From Gilliamella bombi (GTDB taxonomy: Bacteria; Pseudomonadota; Gammaproteobacteria; Enterobacterales; Orbaceae), in assembly GCF_900103255.1 (NCBI RefSeq), contig NZ_FMWS01000016.1, positions 1 to 64,000 on the forward strand: DNA of 64,000 bases. Direction: 5' to 3'. The translations under genes and the position numbers were made by a program. The notes under the pieces were generated by a model that saw only the letters and a program-made list of their open reading frames with translations, searched no databases and had not been told where the DNA came from. This document shows positions 18,591-28,459 of this stretch, one piece after another (positions within the stretch are counted from its first letter, which is position 1; every line of letters begins with the position of its first letter).

Positions 18591-21224
18591 ATGAATACAA
18601 AAACACCTGAATCGCTGCCTATTGCCAAAAATCGTCTTGATTATAAATCACCCGATTTTACCATTACCGACATTGATCTTGATTTTGATTTAGCTCCCGA
18701 AATAACAACCGTCACAGCTCGTAGCCATGTTGTTAAGAAAAATAATAAAGCGGACAATTTAATTTTAGATGGTGAAGATCTTAAATTGATTTCTGTTAAT
18801 ATTGACGAACAACCATGGCATGATTATCAGCTCACAAAAGCTGGTTTAATCATTCAGCGTGTTCCAGCAGAATTTACATTAACGATTGTTAACGAAATCA
18901 AACCAATTGACAATACAGCACTTGAAGGATTATATGTATCAGGCGAAGCGCTCTGTACTCAATGTGAAGCAGAAGGATTCCGCCATATTACCTATTATCT
19001 TGACAGACCTGACGTTCTTGCTCGCTTTTCAACACGTATTACCGCGAATAAACAACATTATCCTTATCTACTTTCGAACGGTAATCGCATAGCGCAAGGC
19101 GAGCTTGCAGATGGACGTCATTGGGTACAATGGCAAGATCCTTTTCCAAAACCGGCTTACTTATTTGCATTAGTTGCTGGTGATTTTGATATTTTAAAAG
19201 ATCAGTTTATCACGCAATCAAAGCGGAAAGTTGATTTAGAAATTTACGTTGATAAAGGTAATTTAGATCGTTCGCAGTGGGCTATGACAAGCTTAAAAAA
19301 TGCCATGCGTTGGGACGAAACACGCTTTGGGCTTGAATACGACTTAGATATCTTTATGATTGTAGCGGTTGATTTTTTCAATATGGGAGCAATGGAAAAC
19401 AAAGGATTAAATATCTTTAATTCAAAATATGTGCTTGCCAAACCACAAACAGCAACAGATGATGACTATTTAGGTATTGAAGGTGTAATTGGTCATGAAT
19501 ATTTTCACAACTGGACTGGTAATCGGGTAACCTGTCGCGACTGGTTCCAACTTAGTTTAAAAGAGGGATTAACTGTATTTCGAGATCAGGAATTTAGCGC
19601 TGATATGGGATCTCGTGCAGTAAAACGCATTGAGGATGTCAAACTTTTGCGCACCGTTCAATTTGCCGAAGATGCTAGCCCAATGTCTCACCCTATTCGG
19701 CCTGAACAAGTAATAGAAATGAATAACTTTTACACAGTCACCGTGTACGAAAAAGGCGCTGAAGTTATTCGAATGATGCATACTTTATTAGGAGAAGATA
19801 AATTCCAAGCAGGGATGAAACTTTATTTTAAACGCCATGATGGTAGTGCCGCAACTTGTGATGATTTTGTTGCAGCCATGCAAGATGCCTCAGGTATTGA
19901 TTTAACTCAATTTAAATTATGGTATAGCCAATCAGGAACACCTGAATTAACCGTTACCGATAATTATGACGAGAAAAATCAACAATATACTTTAACAGTA
20001 GAACAATATACGCCAGCTACTCAAGATCAAGCACAAAAACAGGCTTTGCATATCCCACTTGATATCGAGTTATATCAACATAATGGTGAAATAATTCCAC
20101 TGCAATACCAAGGCAAATCTGTTCACCATGTTTTAAATTTAACACAAAACAAACAACAATTTATCTTTGATAACGTAACTCAAAAACCGATTATTTCAGT
20201 ATTACGTGATTTTTCAGCACCTGTTAAGTTAACTTATGATTATCAAGATAATGATCTTATTTTCTTAATGCAACACGCTACTAACGCATTTAGCCGTTAC
20301 GATGCAGCTCAAATGTTATTAGCAAAATATGTTCGCTTGAATGTAAAAAATTATCAAGAAAATCAAAATTTAATGTTGCCTGATTCAGTATTAGATGCAT
20401 TTAGAGCCGTATTGTTATCAGAAAAAACTGACCCTTTCCTTATTGCACAAATCTTAACCTTGCCATCTGAAAACGAGTTGGCGAATTTATTTACTGTGGT
20501 TGATCCAATCGCAATTCATCAAGTGCGTCTATTTTTGTTAACGCATTTTGCAAACGAACTTTATGATGAATTATTAGCCATTTATCACCACAATAAAACA
20601 TCACAATATCAAATTAAACATAATGACATTGCTAAGCGGTCACTTAAAAACTGTTGTTTAACTTTATTAGCTCATGCCGATGATAATTCGCACGCCAATA
20701 CATTGGTTAACCAACAATATTATCAAGCAAATAATATGACTGATTGTTTAGCCGCCTTGAGTGTTGCTGTAAAAGCTGAACTTGATTGTCGAACTGAGTT
20801 ATTGGCTAACTTTGATGACAAATGGCATCAAGATGGACTTGTTATGGACAAATGGTTAGCACTAAACGCAACAAGCCCAGAAAAGAATGTTCTTGCTACC
20901 GTGAAAAAATTATTAACTCACCGCTCATTTACACTCAGTAACCCAAATCGGATTCGTGCATTAATTGGAGCATTTGTAAATAATAACCCTGTGGCATTTC
21001 ACGCTGAAGATGGCAGTGGTTATCAATTTTTAGTTGAAATTCTCACTGAGTTAAACCAAAAAAATCCGCAAGTTGCAGCAAGGCTTATCGATCCTCTAAT
21101 TCGATTAAAACGTTATGACAAAAAGCGTCAAAAGCAGATGCAAAAAGCACTTGAGGCATTGCTAAAAATTGAAAATTTATCTAAAGATTTATTTGAGAAA
21201 ATTAACAAGGCACTAGAAGCCTAA
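18591..21224 (+). CDS. pepN: aminopeptidase N (M1 family)
   Basis: Zinc aminopeptidase of broad specificity in the cytoplasm. At 877 residues it is close to E. coli PepN (870). The exopeptidase motif GAMEN is at residues 266-270. The zinc site HEYFH is at about 302-306 with the third ligand Glu in LKEGLTVFRDQEF near residue 325. The four-domain M1 layout is full length, with the helical C-terminal domain covering about 550-877. It starts MNTKTPESLPIAKNRLDYKSPDF, close to other PepN proteins. It is followed by a hairpin at 21231. Confidence 0.97.
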   Translation: MNTKTPESLPIAKNRLDYKSPDFTITDIDLDFDLAPEITTVTARSHVVKKNNKADNLILDGEDLKLISVNIDEQPWHDYQLTKAGLIIQRVPAEFTLTIVNEIKPIDNTALEGLYVSGEALCTQCEAEGFRHITYYLDRPDVLARFSTRITANKQHYPYLLSNGNRIAQGELADGRHWVQWQDPFPKPAYLFALVAGDFDILKDQFITQSKRKVDLEIYVDKGNLDRSQWAMTSLKNAMRWDETRFGLEYDLDIFMIVAVDFFNMGAMENKGLNIFNSKYVLAKPQTATDDDYLGIEGVIGHEYFHNWTGNRVTCRDWFQLSLKEGLTVFRDQEFSADMGSRAVKRIEDVKLLRTVQFAEDASPMSHPIRPEQVIEMNNFYTVTVYEKGAEVIRMMHTLLGEDKFQAGMKLYFKRHDGSAATCDDFVAAMQDASGIDLTQFKLWYSQSGTPELTVTDNYDEKNQQYTLTVEQYTPATQDQAQKQALHIPLDIELYQHNGEIIPLQYQGKSVHHVLNLTQNKQQFIFDNVTQKPIISVLRDFSAPVKLTYDYQDNDLIFLMQHATNAFSRYDAAQMLLAKYVRLNVKNYQENQNLMLPDSVLDAFRAVLLSEKTDPFLIAQILTLPSENELANLFTVVDPIAIHQVRLFLLTHFANELYDELLAIYHHNKTSQYQIKHNDIAKRSLKNCCLTLLAHADDNSHANTLVNQQYYQANNMTDCLAALSVAVKAELDCRTELLANFDDKWHQDGLVMDKWLALNATSPEKNVLATVKKLLTHRSFTLSNPNRIRALIGAFVNNNPVAFHAEDGSGYQFLVEILTELNQKNPQVAARLIDPLIRLKRYDKKRQKQMQKALEALLKIENLSKDLFEKINKALEA

Positions 21225-21230
21225 GTAGGA

Positions 21231-21265
21231 AATAGCATTCTGCAATATCGTTGTAGGATGCTATT
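21231..21265 (+). terminator. probable hairpin terminator after pepN
   Basis: A 14-bp imperfect stem (AATAGCATTCTGCA pairing with TGTAGGATGCTATT, including G-U pairs) lies 6 bases beyond the pepN stop. The following tract is A/T rich but not a clean T run, so efficiency is uncertain. Confidence 0.5.
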
Positions 21266-21290
21266 AATAAATTTAAAATTGAAGTTGAAA

Positions 21291-21331
21291 TTTTATACTA
21301 AAACGTAGAGTTTCCTGAAACTTTTTTACAA
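21291..21331 (+). repeat. 41-bp dispersed repeat, copy A
   Basis: TTTTATACTAAAAC at the left end and CCTGAAACTTTTTTACAA at the right end. It matches copy B (28025-28065) at 35 of 41 positions and copy C (63786-63826, opposite strand) at 36 of 41. It lies between pepN and the rhodanese gene, ending 22 bases before the latter's start. Family and function not recognised. Confidence 0.75.
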
Positions 21332-21353
21332 GCACTTTAATAAGTTTTAAATA

Positions 21354-21683
21354 ATGACAATAAAAGAAATCACTCCCACAGAACTTGCACAAAAATTAAA
21401 TCAGCAAGATAATCTATTTCTACTCGATGTACGAGAACCCAATGAAATAGCCATTTGCAGTATTGGCAACGCAACTCATATTCCAATGAATATGATCCCT
21501 TTATATCTAGATAAAATCCCAGATGAAATCGATATTGTTATTTATTGTCATCACGGCAGACGTAGCCTAACTGTTGCTCATTATTTAGCAGAAAACGGAT
21601 TTGATCCTAACTTTCTCTATAATCTTACAGGAGGGATTGATGCTTGGGCGCTAACAATTGATAAACAGATGGCACGATACTAA
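21354..21683 (+). CDS. rhodanese-like sulfurtransferase domain protein
   Basis: 109 residues forming a single rhodanese domain, probably a cytoplasmic thiosulfate or persulfide sulfurtransferase. It has the N-terminal LLDVREPNE motif and the active-site loop CHHGRRS near residue 65, with the catalytic Cys present, then LTGGIDAW near the C-terminus. The CHHGxRS loop differs from GlpE (CYHGNSS), so I do not call it glpE. It is monocistronic with a clear terminator. No strong ribosome-binding site precedes the ATG. Confidence 0.85.
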   Translation: MTIKEITPTELAQKLNQQDNLFLLDVREPNEIAICSIGNATHIPMNMIPLYLDKIPDEIDIVIYCHHGRRSLTVAHYLAENGFDPNFLYNLTGGIDAWALTIDKQMARY

Positions 21684-21708
21684 AATGCCCGTTATCAAAC
21701 GGGCTTTT
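21684..21708. terminator. bidirectional terminator between rhodanese gene and metQ
   Basis: A 7-bp GC-rich stem (GCCCGTT / AACGGGC) with an ATCA loop is flanked by AAAAT and TTTTCT, beginning at the rhodanese stop and ending 24 bases before the metQ stop. It serves both convergent genes. Confidence 0.85.
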
Positions 21709-21732
21709 CTTCATTACTTTACCTTGCTATGC

Positions 21733-22581
21733 TTATTCTTGAGGCATCACCCAATAACCATTTTGGTTATGCGTTTTCATATAATCTTTAAATTGTTGAG
21801 ATTGATAAATACGCTTCACATCTTGAGCCCATCGACTATTTTCGTTTCCTTCATTCACTACAACCATAATTTCCAAATCAGGAATGATGGTTTCAGAAAG
21901 TAATGCTTTGTTCGAGTCAATATTAGCAGAATAAACAATGCTACCTGGAATTACCGCAAAATCTAATTCATTAAGCACTCTAGGAATATTGGCCGAATCC
22001 ATTTCAATAATTTCAATACCTGCAATATTTTGAGCAATATCATTTTTACTAACAATAATAGGATTTGTATTATTTTTTAATTTTATCCAACCAGCTTTTT
22101 CTAGTAGATTATATGAACGAGCTGCATTAGAAGCATCTTGTGGAATAGCAACTTTTGCTCCTGAAAAAACTTGCGTTAATGAGGTGAACTTATTTGAAAA
22201 TATTGCCGCAGGTACCGATGGTACATGCACAACCGATTTTAAATTTGCTTTACGCTGGGCATTAAACACATTCATATAAGCTGTGTGCTGTGCAACGGTT
22301 AAATCAATACTACCTTCACTTAAAGCTACATCTGATTCAAGTAAATGCGGAAAATTCACTAATTTAACCTTATAACCCTCTGATTCAAGTATGGGTTTAA
22401 CAGCATCATTAAAAAGATCATTATATGGACCTGGTGATACGCCCATGCTAATTTCTTTTTTTGTCTGATTATCGACTGGTTTAGACGAATTATCACAACC
22501 AATAGTCAAAAACACTGAACTAGCAACTAAAACGACTGATATGTATTTAAATATTTTTTGTTTGATAAACGCATTTTTCAT
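21733..22581 (-). CDS. metQ: D/L-methionine ABC transporter substrate-binding lipoprotein
   Basis: NlpA/MetQ family periplasmic methionine-binding protein of 282 residues. The signal peptide ends in a lipobox (LTIGC, lipidated Cys near residue 29), followed by KKEISMGVSPGPYNDLF at the start of the mature fold and VALSEGSIDLTVAQHTAYMN in the ligand cleft. Unlike the metNIQ operon of enterics, it is transcribed divergently from metNI across a 269-bp gap. A convincing MetJ box was not found in that gap. Confidence 0.9.
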   Translation of the reverse strand: MKNAFIKQKIFKYISVVLVASSVFLTIGCDNSSKPVDNQTKKEISMGVSPGPYNDLFNDAVKPILESEGYKVKLVNFPHLLESDVALSEGSIDLTVAQHTAYMNVFNAQRKANLKSVVHVPSVPAAIFSNKFTSLTQVFSGAKVAIPQDASNAARSYNLLEKAGWIKLKNNTNPIIVSKNDIAQNIAGIEIIEMDSANIPRVLNELDFAVIPGSIVYSANIDSNKALLSETIIPDLEIMVVVNEGNENSRWAQDVKRIYQSQQFKDYMKTHNQNGYWVMPQE

Positions 22582-22850
22582 TTCAGCTATCCTCTATAAG
22601 CTATAAGCATTAAATACACTCTAACACAGAAAAAAGCATTCATTTATTCCAAGTAATTCTATCTTATAACTATATGGAATAAGATATAAAAAACGATTAT
22701 TAGAGCAACAATTTAACCTGTGATACCGTTAGATATATCAATTATTGTCAATCGTTGAATATGCCATATAAACACCTGCAATAAATGATTCAGCCAAATT
22801 GCCTAAGCAAGCACTTATTCAACTAGAACAAAATAAATAGGTGATGAACA

Positions 22851-23909
22851 ATGATTAAATTTGAACATGTCTCAAAACAATATGAAAGAAATGGCGTCAC
22901 AACACAAGCTTTAAACGATATTAATTTAACCATCAGTAAAGGTGATATTTACGGCATTATTGGTTACAGCGGCGCAGGTAAAAGTACCTTAGTGCGCTTA
23001 ATTAACTTTCTTGAAAAACCAACACAAGGCAATGTCATTATTCAAAATAAACTATTAAATCAATTATCTAGTAATGAATTACGTCAAACCCGTCAAAAAA
23101 TTGGTATGATTTTTCAGCATTTTAATTTGCTTGAATCAAAAACCGTATTTGAAAATATTGCTATTCCTTTAATTTTAATCAAAAAAGATAAACATTCGAT
23201 TAAACAAAAAGTCTATGAACTTTTGGAATTTGTTGGATTAAGTGATAAAGCTAACAGCTATCCCAAAGAGCTTTCTGGTGGGCAAAAACAGCGCATTGGT
23301 ATCGCCCGAGCATTAGCCAACGGTCCTGATATTTTACTATGTGATGAAGCAACTTCAGCACTTGATCCACAAACCACTCAAGCTATTTTAGATTTAATCA
23401 AAAAAATCAATGAAGAATATAAAATAACAGTCGTGTTAATCACTCACGAAATGCATGTAATTGAACAAATTTGCCATAAAGTTGCAGTAATGGAAAAAGG
23501 CAAGATTATAGAACAAGGTAACGTACTTGACGTATTTGGACAACCAAAACACCAAACTACTCAAAATTTTGTTAGCTCAGTGATCAACGATCAAATTCCA
23601 AATGGTGTTGTGGAAAATTTGTTAGAAATAGAAGGTAAAAAAGACAATATTAAATTATTTAAGCTCGAATTCTTAGGACGATCTGCGTCAGAACCCGTGA
23701 TAAATTCACTTATACTGCAACAAAAAGTTATCGTCAATATTTTGTTTGCCCATATGTCAGAAATCGAAAAAACGGTTTTAGGTAGTATGTTTGTTCAACT
23801 AAAAGGTAACGATAGTAATATCAAAGAATCAGTACATTACTTACGTGAGCGCGGTGTGCAAGTCACTGAAATTAAACATTGGGAGATGAGTAAAAATGGA
23901 AATATTTAA
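22851..23909 (+). CDS. metN: methionine ABC transporter ATP-binding protein
   Basis: 352-residue ATPase of the MetNIQ importer. Walker A GYSGAGKST near residue 39, signature LSGGQKQRIGIARALA near residue 142, Walker B ILLCDEATSALDP near residue 163, H-loop THEMH. After residue about 265 comes the C-terminal NIL domain, which in E. coli MetN binds methionine and trans-inhibits transport. It overlaps metI by 14 bases. A GGTGATGA ribosome-binding region precedes the ATG. Confidence 0.95.
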   Translation: MIKFEHVSKQYERNGVTTQALNDINLTISKGDIYGIIGYSGAGKSTLVRLINFLEKPTQGNVIIQNKLLNQLSSNELRQTRQKIGMIFQHFNLLESKTVFENIAIPLILIKKDKHSIKQKVYELLEFVGLSDKANSYPKELSGGQKQRIGIARALANGPDILLCDEATSALDPQTTQAILDLIKKINEEYKITVVLITHEMHVIEQICHKVAVMEKGKIIEQGNVLDVFGQPKHQTTQNFVSSVINDQIPNGVVENLLEIEGKKDNIKLFKLEFLGRSASEPVINSLILQQKVIVNILFAHMSEIEKTVLGSMFVQLKGNDSNIKESVHYLRERGVQVTEIKHWEMSKNGNI

Positions 23910-24594
23910 TACTATAATTGACTATTTGGCCTCTTGCTTTGCAACATCAGTAACCACTGAACAATTTGTTCAAGCATCCTATGACACCCTAATTATGGTA
24001 GTTTTCTCCTTAATTTTAGGTTCATTAATCGGAATTCCACTTGGTATTTGCTTAGTTACAACAAGACCTTATGGACTATTAGAAAATCGTCGAGTGTTTC
24101 GTATTATCAACCCGATTATTAATATAGTTCGCTCATTGCCTTTTATTATTTTATTAGTTGCTATCCAACCTTTAACAAAGGTCATTGTAAATAGCTCTAT
24201 TGGCACTATAGCAGCGATTGTTCCGTTAACATTTTATGTTGCTCCTTACATTGCTAGGTTAGTTGAAAATTCATTACTTGACGTGAATAGTGGTATTATT
24301 GAAGCGGCTCAATCAATGGGAGCGACGCCAATACAAATTATTTGGTATTTTATGTTACCAGAGGCATTTAGCTCTTTAATTTTAACGCTTACAACTGCTA
24401 CTATAGGTTTAATTGGTGCTACAGCGATGGCTGGTGCTATTGGCGCTGGCGGTATTGGTGATTTAGCTGTGTCATACGGTTATCAACGTTTTGATAATAC
24501 TGTTACTTATATCTGCGTGGTGATATTAGTTATCGCTATACAATTTATTCAAAGCACTGGTAATTATTTAGCTCGTAAAGCACGGCATGAATAA
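23896..24594 (+). CDS. metI: methionine ABC transporter permease
   Basis: 232-residue inner-membrane permease with about five hydrophobic segments. It has the EAA coupling loop (IIEAAQSMGATPIQIIWYFMLPEA) that docks on MetN, and ends GYQRFDNTVTYICVVILVIAIQFIQSTGNYLARKA. Its start overlaps the end of metN by 14 bases, with a GGGAG ribosome-binding site inside metN. The operon ends at the G-rich hairpin at 24632. Confidence 0.95.
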   Translation: MEIFNTIIDYLASCFATSVTTEQFVQASYDTLIMVVFSLILGSLIGIPLGICLVTTRPYGLLENRRVFRIINPIINIVRSLPFIILLVAIQPLTKVIVNSSIGTIAAIVPLTFYVAPYIARLVENSLLDVNSGIIEAAQSMGATPIQIIWYFMLPEAFSSLILTLTTATIGLIGATAMAGAIGAGGIGDLAVSYGYQRFDNTVTYICVVILVIAIQFIQSTGNYLARKARHE

Positions 24595-24631
24595 AACACA
24601 TAATCACTTTTAGTTATGCATGATCAGTAAA

Positions 24632-24670
24632 AAATGGGGGGGAGCTAAAATATGACTTTCCCCATTTATT
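24632..24670 (+). terminator. probable terminator after metI
   Basis: An 8-bp stem (AAATGGGG / CCCCATTT) containing a run of seven G and a loop of about 20 bases is followed by ATTATT. It lies 37 bases beyond metI. The large loop lowers confidence. Confidence 0.5.
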
Positions 24671-24882
24671 ATTTAGAAAAATAGCCTTAATTATCTTTTA
24701 TCTCTCTAATAAGATATTTTACGTAAAACCTCTGTTTGCCTATAAAAATCAGCCATCGAGTATAAAAACTATTTATTGAGCAGTTATACACAAATAGGCA
24801 AAACGTTTAATTGATTTCTTTATTTACAAATATCAAGTAAAATAAGCAAAATTTTACCATTCTAGAAATCTAGGAAATCAAT

Positions 24883-25698
24883 GTGACAAACGCATTACAA
24901 CAAAATTTGGTTGAAATTCACGATATGTCTTTTTATCGTGGAACAAGGCCTATTTATAAAAATATGAGTTTGAATGTCCCTAAAGGAAAAGTGACAGCAA
25001 TCATGGGACCTTCAGGAATTGGTAAAACCACACTACTAAGGCTCATTGGTGGTCAATTAAAACCGCAGTCAGGAAAAATTTTATTCGATGGAGAAGACAT
25101 TCCAAGCATGTCTCGCTCCCGACTTTATGAAGTACGCAAACGTATTAGCATGTTATTCCAATCGGGGGCTTTATTTACCGATCTAACTGTGTTTGATAAT
25201 GTTGCTTACCCACTACGTGAGCACTTCAAATTACCTGAACCTATATTGCATAATTTAGTCTTAATGAAATTACAAGCTGTTGGTTTACGTGGTGCAGCTC
25301 AAATGATGCCATCGGAACTATCTGGTGGTATGGCAAGGCGAGCAGCATTAGCTAGAGCCATTGCGCTTGATCCCGATTTAATTATGTTTGATGAACCTTT
25401 TGCTGGGCAAGATCCTATATCTATGGGTGTTATTGTTAAACTGATATCTGAAATAAACCAATCATTAGGATTAACCTGTATCGTTGTTAGCCATGACGTG
25501 ACCGAAGTGCTTAGTATTGCAGATTATGCTTATATTGTAGCCGAACAACATATTATTGCAGGTGGTACATCACAGCAATTACGTGATAATGATGATTTAC
25601 GAGTAAAACAATTCCTTGACGGGTTGGCTGATGGTCCAGTACCTTTTCATTATCCTGCTGAAGATTACAAATTAGACCTAAGCAGAGGTAAAAAATAA
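24883..25698 (+). CDS. mlaF: phospholipid ABC transporter ATP-binding protein MlaF
   Basis: ATPase of the MlaFEDB complex that moves phospholipids between inner and outer membrane to maintain lipid asymmetry. It has 271 residues: Walker [10 protein letters not shown] near residue 44, signature [16 protein letters not shown], Walker [14 protein letters not shown] and the H-loop VSHDV. It uses a GTG start with AGGA about 8 bases upstream; an ATG at 24881 is out of frame and stops at once. It heads the operon mlaFEDCB. Confidence 0.96.
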   Translation: MTNALQQNLVEIHDMSFYRGTRPIYKNMSLNVPKGKVTAIMGPSGIGKTTLLRLIGGQLKPQSGKILFDGEDIPSMSRSRLYEVRKRISMLFQSGALFTDLTVFDNVAYPLREHFKLPEPILHNLVLMKLQAVGLRGAAQMMPSELSGGMARRAALARAIALDPDLIMFDEPFAGQDPISMGVIVKLISEINQSLGLTCIVVSHDVTEVLSIADYAYIVAEQHIIAGGTSQQLRDNDDLRVKQFLDGLADGPVPFHYPAEDYKLDLSRGKK

Positions 25699-26477
25699 TG
25701 TTAAATATACTGGCAAAATTAGGACAATGGTTTATTGATGTCATTGCAATGATTGGTCGTTCTGGTGTGATGCTCTTTAGGGCATTAATCGGTAAGCCAC
25801 AATTTAATAAACAATTCCCATTACTCATTAAGCAATTTTATTTTGTTGGAGTACAATCACTCACTATTATTATTGTTTCTGGTCTTTTTATTGGCATGGT
25901 TTTGGCCTTGCAAGGTTATTTTATTCTGACCACTTTTGGTGCTGAAGCCAGCCTTGGAATGATGGTAGCCCTTGCCCTACTTCGTGAGTTAGGTCCTGTT
26001 GTTGCTGGTTTGCTGTTTGCAGGTCGTGCTGGCTCTGCATTAACGGCTGAAATCGGCTTAATGAAAGCAACTGAGCAGCTATCAAGTATGGAAATGATGG
26101 CAATTGATCCATTACGACGTATTATTGCACCTCGTTTTTGGGCTGGTTTTTTCAGTATGCCATTTTTAACTGCAATTTTTGTTACCGTTGGTATTTTAGG
26201 TGGTGTTATTGTAGGTGTTGATTGGAAAGGTATTGATGCAGGCTTTTTTTGGTCATCTATTCAAAGTAATGTTGATTGGTGGCATGATCTAGGTAACTGT
26301 TTTGTAAAAAGCTTTGCATTTGCCATTGCCAGCACTTGGATTGCACTTTTCAATGGTTATGATTGTGTACCAACATCAGAAGGAATTAGTCGAGCAACAA
26401 CAAGCACTGTTGTTTATTCATCATTAGTAATTTTGGGGTTAGATTTTATTTTAACCGCATTAATGTTTAGTCATTGA
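25698..26477 (+). CDS. mlaE: phospholipid ABC transporter permease MlaE
   Basis: 259-residue membrane permease of the Mla complex. It has an interfacial N-terminal helix and about five hydrophobic segments. Typical MlaE stretches: [51 protein letters not shown] (coupling helix to MlaF) and [10 protein letters not shown]-like ([13 protein letters not shown]). The start overlaps the last base of mlaF. Confidence 0.96.
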   Translation: MLNILAKLGQWFIDVIAMIGRSGVMLFRALIGKPQFNKQFPLLIKQFYFVGVQSLTIIIVSGLFIGMVLALQGYFILTTFGAEASLGMMVALALLRELGPVVAGLLFAGRAGSALTAEIGLMKATEQLSSMEMMAIDPLRRIIAPRFWAGFFSMPFLTAIFVTVGILGGVIVGVDWKGIDAGFFWSSIQSNVDWWHDLGNCFVKSFAFAIASTWIALFNGYDCVPTSEGISRATTSTVVYSSLVILGLDFILTALMFSH

Positions 26478-26488
26478 GGTCATTAAAC

Positions 26489-27076
26489 ATGAGTCGTAAA
26501 GTTGAAATCACTGTAGGATTATTTATGGTACTGGTCATTTGCTCGGTACTTTTTTTATGTTTCCGTGTAACGGATCCAACATCATTTGCTAGTCATAATT
26601 CATATCGAGTTTATGCTGTATTTGATAATATTGGCGGATTAAAAGCACGCTCTCCAATCAAAATCGGTGGCGTTGTGATTGGTCGAGTCAGTAATATAAC
26701 ACTAAAATCATCAGATCTTGATGTATATAAACCCTATGTAACAATAGATATTGATGCACAATACAATCAAATTCCAGTTTCAAGTTCGCTTTCAATTAAA
26801 ACATCAGGTTTATTAGGTGAACAATTTATTGATATTAACTTTGGACTTGATAAAAGTACCGAATTAGAACTTGATTCATTGGATAGCGAAGGCACAAGCA
26901 ACAATTTGCCAACAAATAATCATGAACCAGCTTATTTTCATGATGGTTTTGTAATATACAACACTAAACCAGCAATGGTTATTGAAGACTTAATTGGTCA
27001 ATTCCTTTATAGTACTGGAGGTTCGACCGATGATAAAGATAAGAAACAAGATACACAAGATATAAATGAAAATTAA
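26489..27076 (+). CDS. mlaD: MCE-domain phospholipid-binding protein MlaD
   Basis: Inner-membrane anchored periplasmic protein forming the hexameric lipid ring over MlaE. One N-terminal membrane helix (about 7-27), then the MCE domain with VYAVFDNIGGLKARSPIKIGGVVIGRV and SSLSIKTSGLLGEQFIDINFG. It ends with a polar tail. I chose the ATG at 26489 (MSRKVEITVG), with GAGG 9 bases upstream, over a TTG 15 bases earlier; this matches MlaD N-termini and gives 195 residues. It has a loop of about 20 extra residues rich in Asn/Ser/Glu near 138-155 compared with E. coli. Confidence 0.95.
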   Translation: MSRKVEITVGLFMVLVICSVLFLCFRVTDPTSFASHNSYRVYAVFDNIGGLKARSPIKIGGVVIGRVSNITLKSSDLDVYKPYVTIDIDAQYNQIPVSSSLSIKTSGLLGEQFIDINFGLDKSTELELDSLDSEGTSNNLPTNNHEPAYFHDGFVIYNTKPAMVIEDLIGQFLYSTGGSTDDKDKKQDTQDINEN

Positions 27077-27090
27077 GGAGTTTTGTTACT

Positions 27091-27735
27091 ATGTTAACCA
27101 AATTTAAACACACTATTTTTTTTGCATTAGCTTTAATATTTAGTGCTAATGCGTTTGCTGAAAATGATCCTTATAAAGAGATGGAAATGGCTGCTAATAA
27201 GATTTTTAGCACCATGAATGCACAATCTGCGACATTAAAATCAAATCCTAACAAACTAAAAGAGATCGTAAGAACAGATTTATTACCTTATGTACAAGTA
27301 AAGTATGCTGGCGCATTAATTTTAGGTAATTATTATAAAAGTGCTACAGATGCGCAACGTAAAGCCTATTTCGCTGCTTTTGAAAACTATTTGGTACAAA
27401 CTTTTGCTCAAGCATTATCTATGTATAATGGCCAAACTTATCAGGTTGAATCGCCAAAAGATTTAACAGGTAAAACGCTTATCTCTATTCGTGTTTTATT
27501 AAACCAACCTAATAAAAACCAACAACCATTGCGAATTGATTTCCAATGGCGTAAAAACTCTGTCACTGGCGAATGGAAAGCTTATGATTTAGTTGCAGAA
27601 GGCGTCAGCATGATCACCACCAAGCAAAATGAGTGGTCAACAATTTTACGCCAAGATGGTATTGACGCATTAACTAAACAATTAACTGATCTTTCAAATC
27701 GCAATATTGACCCAAACGCTAAACCAAAAGGCTAG
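27091..27735 (+). CDS. mlaC: periplasmic phospholipid-shuttle protein MlaC
   Basis: Soluble periplasmic lipid carrier between MlaA-porin at the outer membrane and MlaFEDB. It has 214 residues with signal peptide FALALIFSANAFA (cleavage near residue 23). The mature fold has LPYVQVKYAGALILGNYYKSAT, QRKAYFAAFENYLVQTFAQAL and VDFQWRKN-like FQWRKNSVTGEWKAYDLVAEGVSMITTKQNEW. An AAGGAG ribosome-binding site precedes the ATG. mlaA itself is not in the window. Confidence 0.95.
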   Translation: MLTKFKHTIFFALALIFSANAFAENDPYKEMEMAANKIFSTMNAQSATLKSNPNKLKEIVRTDLLPYVQVKYAGALILGNYYKSATDAQRKAYFAAFENYLVQTFAQALSMYNGQTYQVESPKDLTGKTLISIRVLLNQPNKNQQPLRIDFQWRKNSVTGEWKAYDLVAEGVSMITTKQNEWSTILRQDGIDALTKQLTDLSNRNIDPNAKPKG

Positions 27736-27740
27736 CCATA

Positions 27741-28013
27741 ATGTCGCGAATAAAAACAGAAAAACAACAAGAAATATTATCTTTACAGGGTGAACTTGAT
27801 GTTCACTCTTTAAACGATTTGTGGTCAACACAAAATACTATTTTAAATGGTGTAAAATGCATTGATGTTGCGCAACTTACTCGGGTTGATTCTTCAGGGC
27901 TCGCAACTTTAATTTATTTTTGCAATAAATATCATGTAAAGCTCAAAGGTATTAATCCTCAGCTACAAACATTAATTACATTGTATGATCTACAACCTGT
28001 AATTAATATTTAA
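27741..28013 (+). CDS. mlaB: STAS-domain protein MlaB
   Basis: 90-residue cytoplasmic STAS-domain subunit that binds MlaF and regulates the transporter. The conserved STAS loop is VDSSGLATLIYF near residue 50, with the usual Ser in place. Sequence conservation is otherwise low, as is usual for MlaB; position directly after mlaC (5-base gap) fixes the identity. Last gene of the mla run before a 92-bp gap that contains dispersed repeat copy B. Confidence 0.9.
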   Translation: MSRIKTEKQQEILSLQGELDVHSLNDLWSTQNTILNGVKCIDVAQLTRVDSSGLATLIYFCNKYHVKLKGINPQLQTLITLYDLQPVINI

Positions 28014-28024
28014 AAAATGTTAAG

Positions 28025-28065
28025 TTTTATACTGAAACACATAGTTACCTGAAACTTTTTAACAA
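28025..28065 (+). repeat. 41-bp dispersed repeat, copy B
   Basis: Same orientation and ends as copy A (TTTTATACT at left, CCTGAAACTTTTTAACAA at right); 35 of 41 positions match A. It lies between mlaB and ibaG, ending 40 bases before ibaG. On the opposite strand it holds two GTTTCAG words 17 bp apart. Confidence 0.75.
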
Positions 28066-28105
28066 AAAATTCCCCCATAATTTACATTAATGATGAGTAT
28101 GAATA

Positions 28106-28363
28106 ATGGATAAACAAGAAATTATAAACAAATTAAAAAATTCGCTTGAACTTGATGATGTACATGTCCTAACCGATGATGGAAGCCATTTCCAAGTTAT
28201 TGCTGTAGGAGAATTATTTGCCGATTTAAATCGAGTGAAAAAACAACAAGCAATCTATGCTCCTTTGGCTGAATTTATTAATGATAACCGTATTCATGCG
28301 CTTTCTATAAAGACTTATACCCCCACTGAATGGCAACGTGAACGCAAACTTATGGGATTATAA
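28106..28363 (+). CDS. ibaG: BolA-family protein IbaG
   Basis: 85-residue BolA-fold protein expected to act with monothiol glutaredoxin in iron-sulfur handling. Family features: [34 protein letters not shown], in which the His near residue 28 and the helix-turn-helix-like segment are typical, and [14 protein letters not shown] at the C-terminus. In E. coli it is followed by murA; here prlC follows instead. Confidence 0.92.
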   Translation: MDKQEIINKLKNSLELDDVHVLTDDGSHFQVIAVGELFADLNRVKKQQAIYAPLAEFINDNRIHALSIKTYTPTEWQRERKLMGL

Positions 28364-28459
28364 CCATTTCTTAGCATGATAATCCCTTGAATTAATTGTT
28401 TTCGCCACCATATTATGTTGTATCAATAGACAACACCATTTGTATAAAGGTATCGCTAC

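Noticed and set aside
21354-21683. Calling the rhodanese gene glpE
   Set aside because: The active-site loop (CHHGRRS) and flanking residues differ from GlpE (CYHGNSS), and no glp gene is adjacent.
22582-22850. MetJ boxes between metQ and metN
   Set aside because: Only weak AGATAT-like words occur; no two adjacent octamers approach AGACGTCT.
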